Below, one piece after another: positions 12,401 through 24,400 of a DNA stretch of 64,000 nucleotides. Origin of the DNA: Hyalella azteca. Taxonomy: Eukaryota; Arthropoda; Malacostraca; Amphipoda; Hyalellidae. The translations under genes were made by a program, and so were the position numbers. How positions within the stretch are numbered: the first letter of the stretch is position 1; every line of letters begins with the position of its first letter. The stretch is from assembly GCF_000764305.2 (NCBI RefSeq), contig NW_025944728.1, positions 120,002 to 184,001 of the forward strand, given 5' to 3'. The notes below the pieces were generated by a model. That model ran no database searches. It was not told where the DNA came from and saw nothing but the letters and a program-made list of their open reading frames with translations.

Positions 12401-15400
12401 ATTAATTATAGCAAAAAAACGACAAACAGCTATGAAATTGTTTTTAGGGAAATACAGAGCATCATAAAAACTTGCTTTTTCCGGTGGGAATTGAATCAAA
12501 GAAATATTCTTATCACCTTTGGGCCAAGGCATTCGAACTTAGACATCTAACAATTGCATTAAATATTGCTTTTTCCAGTATGAATTGCATCGAAGAAACA
12601 TTCTTATCTCTTATGGCACAGGTATTTGCACTGATACACTTAACACTTGCATATAAACTTGATTTTTCCAGTAGGATTTGCATCGAAGAAACATTATGGC
12701 CCAGGCATTTGCACTTAGACATCAAACATTTGCATAGAAACTTGACTTTTCCAGTAGAAATTGAATGAAAGAAACATTCTTATTTCTTATGGCCCAGGCA
12801 TTCGAATTTAGACATGAAATGTTTGCATAAGAAATTTATTTTTCCAGTAGAAATTGAATCAAAGAAACATTCTTATCTCTTATTCAAGCTAATTATTTTC
12901 ACAAATAATACCCAATAGTTGCACAAATAATACACAATAGTTTCATAAATAATACACAACAGTTTCACAAATAATACACAATAGTTTTACAAATAATACA
13001 CAACAGTATCACAAATAATACACAACAGTATCACAAATCATACACAATAGTTCCACAAATAATACACAATAATTTCACAGATAATAGACAATAGTTTCAC
13101 AAATAATACACAACAACTTCACAAATAATACACAACAATTTCACAAAATTAGGTAAGCAACATATACAATAGTTTCATAAATAATACACAATAGTTTCAC
13201 AAATAATACACAATACCGGCAGTTTCACAAATAATAAACAATAGTTGCAGAAACAAAGCATCTGCTCCCACAAAGGAAATTATTACCAGTAATTTTGAGC
13301 TGGCCAGGGGTGGTGGGCTGTCCTCTAACAGTGACACTACAGCTACTCTCAGCCTCCAGCACGACGCTGCTGCTCCACGACTCAAAGTGACACACGCCTT
13401 CACTTAGCAGCCTCTGTAGTGTGCAGGTACAATGAGTCACTGCTATTAGTAATGCTTTTGAGTGAATGCAGTGAATGCTTGTGAGTAAATGTAGACAATG
13501 CTTAGCAGTGAATGCTGCTAAGTGAATGTAATGACTGATTGCCTATTATTAATACTTATGAGTGAATGCAGTCATTTTGAAGCAACATAATGTATGGCAA
13601 TTATAAAAACATTCCAATAAAGCTATAAATTATTCCAAAATATGCTTTATTCAAAATTCTTCCGAAAATCGCAAAAATAAGCAAAATTGTGTTAACATTG
13701 ATTCAAGTATAGTAGATAATATTTTATATTTTATTCAACCAAAAATTTAAAAATACACTCATAAAAATGAATGGGTGATGTTGTCCAAATAGGTACGCAT
13801 TTTCAGCGAGTACGACAGATACGCCCTTTCACCAGGAAAAACTGAATCATTATGACCCACACCTGGCAAGAAGTGCATCGCTATTTGGACAAAGTTTATG
13901 TATTTTTCTCAGTTTAAGGGCGTATCACTTTACTGTCATGTGAGCGACGAGACAATTAATGAATAAATATTCCAAGAGATAGAGAAAATTTGGCAAATAA
14001 TTTGCAAAAGAGCTGAAGATGTTCACAGATACTCACGATGTTGGAGAGTTGCAGAGGAAGTGAGAGGATATTGTCAAACTGTAGGACAACCTCGCAGACG
14101 TCTCCTTCCACCCACTGGAAGTCTGCACAGTTGTAAACAAAATTAATGTACTGCGACTTGCAGAAAAAGTGTATGCTGAGAATGTGTTCTCTACAATAGA
14201 ATTTAAGGTAGGATGCAGTTTTTTCTTATTTTTACTCAAAGTATATTTTTATCCAGAGAAGAATAAATCATTTAGTTACGTGGTCGCATAATTAGATTCG
14301 AATCGTATAGTCCACTACGGAGATATACAAGTGAATATCAAAATCTAGCAGAGGATTTAACAACAGATGCCAATAGTGAAATACTTCATTCATACTACAC
14401 CAAACAAATATATTGCTTTTAAAGTCACAAATAAAGTAATGTATTGATGATTCACCGAAAGTATTGGCCGGTTTGGCCACGGCGTTCGTGAGAGATGAGA
14501 AGGGCGAGAATATGAAGGGGCCAGCAGGCTCATCGCTGCACACCTTGGCGAACTTCCGCAACTGATGGCCGCTTTTGGGGGGTTGTACTTTGACGGACCT
14601 GTCAAATGGATCCAATGTGATAGGCATGAAAAAGATACGATAGGCGATAGATAGGACATGGATAGGCGCCGCGCACTGGAAAGATGAATAAAGGTAATTT
14701 GGTTATTATGATTTTTTTAAGTGAGTTGTACGTAAGACCTAAGGGTGATCGAACCCTGACAGACCTGTAAAGTGGTTACGGAATAACAGGCATAAGAGAA
14801 CAATTTATTATTAGCCTTTCAAAGTAAGATGTGAGGTAATACATACTCAGAACGAGAAGAAAATAATAGAATGTCCGTGTAATATTTTATTAGCTTTTCG
14901 AATCGGTTCTAAGTTAGTGTCAAGAAAGATTGATCTTAGAATGACCTGCATCACGAAATGTAAACCCTGAAAAAAATTTGAACGTGCGAAAATGGATAAA
15001 TTTCAGTTTTTTATGATTACAGTAAGAAAGAGTATCTACATCAACAACCGAAAGTGAAATCCTACGAAAAATAATGACGTTCAAATCATAAATCACTCCA
15101 CCGAATTAACACCGAGTGATCGCACAACACTAAGGGCTCGTCTGATAACAAAAAATTGTCCATATAAGCAAATTTCATTGTGAGTTAGATTTAAATTTGA
15201 AAATGACCAGCAGACAGCCGGCCGACTAAACCATAATACTCTTGGCAAAGAAAATCGTAGCTAATGAAAGCAATAACCACAAGAAACATTTGAAGAACTT
15301 ATAAAAGTTGACACATGGTTTCAAACAAATACAATGAATCAAATACATGATATGAAGATCAGCAATAAATGTCCTTCTTACGTAGCGTTTAATTACCAGT

Positions 15401-18400
15401 GTCCAAAAACGATTTCAGTTTAAATATTAAAGGATTGCATAAGATTGAGGTATTCCACCAATTCCTTCCAACCGTAAATGATTTCTTAGATAATTTTAGT
15501 ATCACGATCATGATGCATAATAGTCTAGAAGTTGGCATCATGACGGATGAGGAATGAAACTGGTGAAGGATATACAAAAATATTAATAATACAGGTAAGC
15601 GACAGACCCAGAGACTGCAGAGCTGCCTGAACTGCTGCTGGAGCTGTTCGGGGCGTTGGTGGTCTGGGCAGCAGACTGTTGGGTGGAACATGGTATTATA
15701 CAGAGGAATATGCCTCGATACACAATATATTGGTGTAAAAGACCATAACTATGAGGAATGGGTGAATATGCGAACCTGAATAGTACACGGCATATCTGTA
15801 CATAGGATTTAAACCATGAGGTATGGATGTATATGTGAACCTGAATGCGCGGTATATCTGTACATAGGATTTAAACCATGAGGTATGGATGTACATATAT
15901 GTGAACCTGAATGCACGGTATATCTGTATATAGGACCTACACCATGAGATGTGGGTAAATATGCGAACCCGAATACACGGCATATCTATATATAGGATCA
16001 AAAGCATGAGGTATGGGTGTACATGCGAACCTGGACACATGGCTTATTAGTATTACTAATAAATACCTTAACCATGGGGTATGAATTCGATCAAGCGAAC
16101 CTGAAAACACGGCATCTTGTTGCAAAGGACCCTTGCTATGAAGTCGGGGTAAGATGTTAAATGGCGACTTTTTGTATAGACTTGCCGAACAAAGCAGAGC
16201 AAACCGACTAAAATTGGCAAACCGTAAGAAAACAATTCACGTATAACCGGTGACTGTTTCCCTTGATGAACCTTTGGTTGAAGGTATAATTCAAACCTGC
16301 TGAGTGAGAGTGTGCAGCATGAGTGTTCTAACCTGCTGAGTGAGCGTATGCAGCATGAGTGTTCTAACCTGCTGAGTGAGCGTAGCGACAGACCCAGAGA
16401 CTGCAGAGCTGCCTGAACTGCTGCTGGAGCTGTTCGGGGCGTTGGTGGTCTGGGCAGCAGACTGTTGGGTGGAACATGGAATTATACAGAGGAATATGCC
16501 ACGATACACAATATGTTGGAGTAAAAGATCATAACTATGAGGAAAACTATGACACAATATATTGTTGTAAAAGACCATAACTATGAGGAATACTACTATG
16601 ACACAATATATTGTTGTAAAAGACCATAACTATGAGGAATTGGTGAATATACGAACCTGAATACACGGCATATCTGTACATATGATCTAAACCATGAGGA
16701 TTGGGTGTATATGTGAACCTGGACACATGGCTTATTAGTATTACTATTAAATACCTTAACCATTAGGTATGAATTCGAATAAAGCGAACCGACTACATGG
16801 CATTTTGTTGCAAAGGACCCTTACTATGAAGTCGGGGTAAGAAGTTAAATGGTGACATTTTTGTGTAGACCAGCCGAATAAGGCAGAACAAATTGACTAA
16901 AACAGTCTAAAGGAGAGAATATTTACGTCCGTGTTGAATTCTAATTGGAAAACCGTACGAAAACTATTCCAGGTAGCCGGAGACTACTTCCTATGATGAA
17001 CCTTTGTCTGAAGGTACAATTCCCACCTGCTGAGTGAGCGTGTGCAGCATGAGTGCAGCCTCCTGCCGCTGGGCTGGAGTGAGGTGGTGCAAGAGAGCAG
17101 CAAGAAGGAAGGCCTGGTGACGACAGCAGGCCTCCACCGCCCCCATCCGGCGACTCGTCCCAACCACCTCCTGGATCAGCTGTACTTGCAGCGCACCCCA
17201 CCCGCCCACTGACGCATGAAATATTTTTATAGATAATAATTAAAATTATATTGTATGTGCACAAGCTTACTGAGACGAGATGTACTATGTCTATTCGAAG
17301 GCACGTCCATGCGCCACCAGATTTTGTATATATTTCTACCTGAACCTGAGGAAAAGGATTCGTTGACTAAGTTCGTGAGTTAGTCAGTTCAGTGGCCGTA
17401 GTTGCTAGCGTTTCAGGTCGAGCTATAACACTATATGTCTAGAGAACTGATCTTGATACAGGGTGGTTATAAGAGAGTTTTATTATATATTATATGTAAA
17501 TTATATGTACCAGGCCAAGACATCGACCGTTACGTCGGAGTAGCTCTAAGTAACGAATGTTATACATGGCGACGCACTTGTCAGTTACTGGGGCCTTACT
17601 AAGGTTCCCAGCTCTTTCATAGACTCACGGCTTCCGCCCACTAGTGAGGTCTTGATCGCGTGATGTTGTCCAAGTTGACTCAGTTCTAGTGCTTTTCCAT
17701 CAATCTCTACCACGTCTAGTGAATATTATGTCTCAATTGCAGATGATATAATCTTAGAATATAATTATAATGAATAGAATGAGACGCCCGATTGACACCG
17801 AACATGTCACGCAACAATAATTTCATAGATTTTAATATAGGGTAGCACTAAAAGAATCATTTCCGTTCTTAGATCATCAGAGAAGACTGGTGAACCGTAA
17901 TATACGTTCTTTGTAGGCAATTTATCAAATAAGATTACTAGAGCATGAAAGTAGTAGGTACTTAGTAGGCAGTGCACCGAGTGTAGTCTAGTCTTTAGTT
18001 TTGTCTAGGTTTAGTCTCATCCTCTAGGAGCAAACGTACTCTGTAGGCAATGCAAGAGGTCGAGAGAGAGCTGTTAGCCGGGCAGGGTGCTAGTTTAGTG
18101 TGACGATACTAATCATAAATAATATTATAAACACATAATAAACGCACTTTTAAATACTAAACCTACATAATATTATAAACACATAATAAACGCACTTTGT
18201 AGGCAGTGCAGAGGGTCGAGGGAGAGCCTGTAGCCAGGCAAGGTGTTGAGCAGGAGTTTGTAGCACTGCGGCCAGTCGTGCGAGCGCTGCGACTGCGCTA
18301 CGGCGCACCGCATCGCCGCGACGCGTCGGAAGAAGCCTGCCTTGCGCATCATGCCGAGCTCCTGGTACAGCTCAGCCAGCGCACGGAACCGACTTATCTG

Positions 18401-21400
18401 CAATTAATTAGCCATTAATTTACAAGTAATTAAAGGTTACAAGCTATTAATCTCAGGGCTAGAAAAGTACGGGAAAGAAAGATGAACTTTTTAAAAAGGA
18501 AAGGCATCTTGCCAAACTCCTAGTAAAGCTCCTCAAGTGCACGAAACCGACATATATGCAATTAATTAATTAATTACTAATTAACAAGTTATCAATACAA
18601 AAAGCTGACTTGTCGGAGAACCGAAAAAATTGGGGAAAGGGAGGTTAAATTATTGGTAGGGAAAGTCATCATGACGAGTTCAAGGTATAGCAACGCGAGC
18701 GCATGGAACCGACTTCTCTGAGAAAGGAATGATGGCAAAGGATAGAAAACAAATAATTGATGCTTGAAACTGAGGTAACTGAAACAAAGTAACTGAAACT
18801 AACGAACATGCAGCAAAGAAGAATAATTTCAAGATTTAACTGAGCAAGAAAAAGAGCAAGTAGTTATAAAAAATTCAGTTAACAATTGAAACTGACGTAA
18901 CTGGGGACCAGAAGAGACTAATCTGAGGACCGATAAAGCTGATCAAACTGTCCACCAATCAACTTTAGATCAAAATGTCAATACCAAAATATCAGACTGG
19001 CTTTATATCGGAATGTCAATAACAAATAAAAATATTACGGAATTAATACAATAAATTACTTTATCTATTTCACCTTCCCGAGACTTGCAGGTCGAATGAT
19101 ACCAACATATCCTTTCCTGGAACTAATATATAAAAAAATGTTCTGAAACTGATACAAATAATATATTTTATTGAACCTTTTCTTCGTCAGAGAGCTGTAG
19201 GTTGATGAAGACGACGTTAGAGAGGAACTCAGCAGCCAGGAGGTAGCGTCGCTGTTCGATGAGGACGTACACAGCCTTGATGCTCGCCTCGGTCTCGACC
19301 ACGCCGGCGTTGCGGTACTGAAATATATAGAATATACTGAAATGTATAGAATATACTGAAATGGATAGAATATACTGAAATATATAGAATATTATGACTG
19401 TAAAGGTATCGACCACGCCGGCGTTGCGGTACTGAAATATGTCGAATATTATAGAATAAAATAGAAGTGTCGGCACTGAAGAAATAGGCCCATGGCCTGT
19501 TGCCGATTCTTGTACTTTTCGTGACTTGATTCACAAGGGATCCGGCCTTGGGAACCCGATCTCTACTACACCGGCGTTGCGGTACTGAAATATGTCGAAT
19601 TTTATGACTGTAAAGATCTCGACCACGTCGGAGTTGCGGAAATTAAAAGTACAGAATATTAAAGCTGTAAAATTTTCGACCACGTCGCCGTAGCTATATT
19701 AAAATAACGAACAATATAGCTGTATGTCAATGAAGACATAAATTCATGCAGAATCATCCTATCAAACATGGTGACATTGAAGTGTTACGATTCTGCACAA
19801 AGATTCGACTGATATTTAAACAACCCACATAAGGAACACATTATTTTTTGAATAATAATAAGTACAACAAAATTAATGAACATTTTTTATTCCATCAAAC
19901 ATAAATTCTTCAAACATTAAATACATAGATGGCCATATCATATCGTTCTTACCGATAGGCGATACTAAATTGTATTGTATGGACGATTCTAAATCTAATA
20001 CCTAGTCTCAAAATTGCAGCAACACTCATCTTGTCATAGTCCATAATGGCTTCTCTGTATTGATTGATGAATTGATCAATTATCAGGAGAGAGGCAGTGT
20101 TTGCTCAGGTGTCTAGCAGCGGTAGGCGTTAGGCCAGCAGGCAGGGAGTTGGAGGGCAGGGAGTTAGTCTGGCGGTGTTTGAGCGCTGTAGGCCCAACAC
20201 CCAGGCTGCTGTTGCGCTGCAGACCTGACGCTCCACGGCCGAGCTCAGGGTACAACTGAACTGCGGACGCCGCACACGAACCTTCCAGGCAACCTGAACA
20301 GTTAAAAATTAGAATTATTACATGCATATTTTAATAACCCCAGTTACTGATGAAGACTTCATACAAGCTTTCCGAGCAGTTTGGCATGCAAGCACGAAAT
20401 CGTTTTAACCAAGCAACCTGAGCAGTTAATAAGAAATTTATGGTTTGAAATGCAATATACGAGTTTAAAAATTATTTTTAAAGACAACACAACAACACTC
20501 CATGGCCGAGCTCAGGGTACAACTGAACTGCAGACGCCGCACACGAACCTTCCAGGCAACCTGAGCAGTTAAAAGAATTAGAATTTTTAGAAGAATTGAA
20601 AGAATTTAAGAATTAGAATTTTTATAAGAGAATTAAAATTTGTAAAGGCAGAGTTAGAATTGTTACATGCATATTTTGATGACACAGGCTACTAAAAACT
20701 TCACACGAATTTTCCGAGTAGTTTGGCATCCAAGCACGAAATCGTTTCATGCATAATAATGGCATAATAAAAAATGCATAATAATGGCATAGTAGCAAGG
20801 TTACTGCAGTAGTATTACCGTAGTAATCATACTAGCAGTGACCGTATTATTGTGCTATGGTTACTAGAGTACCATTACCGTGGTTATCATACTAGCAGTG
20901 ACCGTATTATTGTTACATACAAAAAATGGCATAATACATAAGTGAATAGAGAAAAACTCTGCCATTGAATGCATAACACGGTTTATTTATGCACCTACTG
21001 AGCTAGAACTCGGCGTATTATTTGTGTTAAAGTGGTGAACACTGTGATTTGCAGCCGAGTGCGGTTAAAACTTGAAGCATCCACATAAGACAGCTATGAA
21101 TGCGCTGCAGATTTCTGAATTTATAAGTTGAAATTGAAGTTTTTTCATAAATGTACTGGAATATTCTGAAAGCCGAGTTAGGCACATAATTGTGCATATT
21201 TTTTGAACAAGGTGAAGTATGAGCGGCATAAGTTAAAAAAGTGCAAGGATATTTTACCGGCAAACCAGAGTCAAACATAGGAAGCATAAATAAGTAATGA
21301 TCCTTGGTAAGAATAGTGAGTATAAATATGCTGAATAAGTGTAGAGATATCTGACTGCCGTGCCTGAGTTATGGAATTCCGAATAATGATGTCATACTAC

Positions 21401-24400
21401 TTGGTTTACTGCGGTAGCGTTAGCATGGTAATCGTATAAGCAATAACCGGGCGTCACTGGCATATGTTTGTACAGGTCTTAAGTAAGACTGATGAACATA
21501 AATATGATGAATTAATATTACTAACCTGCAAGCCATAGCCAGAGGCATATGTTCGTACAGGTCTTAAGTAAGAATAATAAAGATAAATATGATGAATTAA
21601 GTTGACTAACCTGCAAGCCATAGCCAGTCATTGGATGCACGCAGGATATCAGCGGCCTGGCTGTAGTGCTGCGCCGCCTCTCCCACGAGTCCGACTTGCA
21701 GGCACAGGTCGCCCAGCTGCTTCTTCAGGCGTCCCACGCAGCGCTTGCGACTAGACCCAGAGTTCATGTCCAAGCCAACCATGTCCTGGGGAATAATTAG
21801 AATGATTACCATTCGTTGCCATTAATGATAAGAATTGGTTTATAGTAACGATGGGTCCACGCAACACTTGGGACTCAACCCAGAGTTGCGACTAGACTCA
21901 GAGTTCATGTCCAGGCCAACCATGTCCTGGTGAATTATTATTATTAGTTGCAATTAATGATAAGAATTGGTTTATAGTAACGATGGTCCCACGCACCGCT
22001 TGCGACTCGACCCAGAGTTCATGTCCAAGCCAACCATGTCCTGGAGAATTATTAGAATGATTACCATTCGTTGCCATTAATGATAAGAATTGTTTTATAG
22101 TAACGATGGTCCCACGCAACACTTGGGACTAGACCCAGAGTTCATGTCCAAGCCAACCATGTCCTGGAGAATTATTAGAATTAAGGGTTATCATTCGTTG
22201 TCATTAATGATACGAATTGGTTTATAGTAACGTAAAGGCTACTAATAGTATAATAGAAAAATCCTAGTAAAGGCTAGTAATGAGAATCATTATGTATGAG
22301 TATAGTAACTCATATATCATGATTATCATTAGCCGCTCTTATTGAATTCAAGTATCATTTAACCTTATTCTTTTAGTTGGCTTTTGAGAATTGGCATTGG
22401 CTCATTTTACATACTAACGTAATTGGCACCTAATAAAAAAAGAATTCGTTGGTCGCAATGATTGACATTCGTTGCGCTTTAATAGATACACACTCAGTCA
22501 CTCACTCACTTTAATAGATACAAAATAGTTAATGATAAAAATTGTGATAATCAACGATAGATATTAATGGATCCAAAAAATTAAAATTCATTCTTCTGAG
22601 CAGCCCTAGAGGAGATTTAATCATGTCCTTCGAATAGAATGACTTAATTTGAACCATAAAAAATTTAATAAAAATAATATTCCTTGAATTGCAAAAAAAT
22701 TCTTTGAATAAATGGATTTACGATGCAAGAGTTACTTGAAATTTTAGTGACAATATTGTAATAGAAAATGAACATCGCATCGACAAGATAAAGTAAGGTA
22801 TGGTTAATTAAAATATCTATGCACTTTCTATTGGGATGTTTTAAATAATTGGTTCAAAAGCCACTGAAAATTTACCTTTCTCTCAAAAGGCGCGCAGAGT
22901 AGAGGCGGCCGATCAAGTTTCTCTTGGCTCTTATCCAGTCGCTTAGACTCGAGCACCCAGAAGAGTGAACTGATAAACTCGTGAAGCGTGGCTTCTATAT
23001 TGAGCGCGTGTTCGGCTGTGGGGTAGAACATGGCCCGCGTCTTGAAGTATGAAGGAGGCTGTAAGATGGCACGAGTTACTGATAAACTCGTGAAGCGTGG
23101 CTTCTATATTGAGCGCGTGTTCGGCTGTGGGGTAGAACATAGCCCGCGTCTTGAAGTACGAAGGAGGCTGTAAGATGGCACGAGTTTGAGTTGGTCCGTT
23201 AACGACGCTGTTGTTGTTGTTGAAGCCTTTAATGTGCTGCTCGGTGTTGCCGTTGATGAGGTTGTTGTCGGTGGTGTTTGTGCTAGTCATGGATGAATCG
23301 CTGCTACTGTGTTCTTGTAGCGAGTCTGATGAAGCGTTGATAGCGTTAGGACTGCCGGTTAAGGTTGTAACCGAGACATTAGAAGTCTCGGTGTCCGTGA
23401 CACAACAACCGTCCACGGCACTCTCACTGCCAGAGTCGCTGCTGGAGGAGCTTAAGCCACCGTTTTGTTTCACGCCTGAACTTTGGCCGCTGTCGGACTG
23501 AGATGAAGAGTCACATCGTTTCTTAAGAGCACTACCCAAAACATGGCCATTAGAGGTGTGGTGATTCAGATCACCGTCAGCAGATACCCTGTCTTCGGTG
23601 AGAAGGTTATCATAAACCCCGCTGTCTCGGTCGCCATGCAGGAACGCAACGGCATCTCCACCGTCGACTTGGTCAGGAATTTTGGACGATTGGGCATCGG
23701 TGACTTCATTTGCATTCTCGTTATGGACGCTGCCGTCCGAGTTCAAACCGAGGATAATGCAGCGCGAGTCATAGATGGTGCTCGCGTACTTCACCTTCAA
23801 GCTCTCGTGTTGCTTACATACTTCGTTCAAGTCGTTCTGACTTGCCACGTGGCCTGCACATGAATTCCGGCTTGATAATGATGTTATTTTGTTATAAAAT
23901 AACAAAAATATAAAATACAAAATATGTTATTTTGTAATGATGTTAATCACGACAACATTACACGAGTAACTTGTGCAATTAAGAAATTGAAAGTAATGGT
24001 TGGCAACTTCTTCAGCAGAGAACAGAGCTTAGGTTCACACTACCTTCCTGCTTCCTCATTATCAAGGAATTACTTCCAAAGCAACTACATGAATGACATC
24101 CATTAAGCAAAACTAGAATGAACAAAATCAAATCTTTATTTAATCTTTATGTTACTTTTACAAATAGAGATAACAAATGGAGGTCAGATGTACTGTAAGA
24201 CGTANTAAGACGTATACAGTCTAATAATGAAGATGCCAAGCCGCTTAATCAAGATCAATAAGCCGATTTTGAAAGCTACATCTAAACTGATAACCTTAGT
24301 GGAATATAAAGAAAAAAGTGCAACATGGTAACTCAAAATCCACTCTACCCGTTCAAAACTGCTCACCCAATAACTTCTTAGCCAAACCATGAAGATTTCA

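Larger units (their letters stand above)
15593..17030 (-). repeat. Tandem duplication of exon 8 end, intron and exon 9
   Basis: Segment 15.60-16.30 kb and segment 16.39-17.03 kb are copies: the exon 9 sequence, the CGATACACAATAT block, the TTATTAGTATTACTA block and GAACCTTTGNNTGAAGGTA-like sequence recur in order. The junction is at 16387 or so, where exon 9' runs into exon 8 3' codons at shared CGCT. Exon 9 offset is 786 bp, exon 8 donor offset 730 bp. Confidence 0.85.

Noticed and set aside
22970..23187. Exon 3 duplication as a new functional intron
   Set aside because: The available GT..AG pair removes 110 nt from a 109-bp insertion and leaves the frame off by one.
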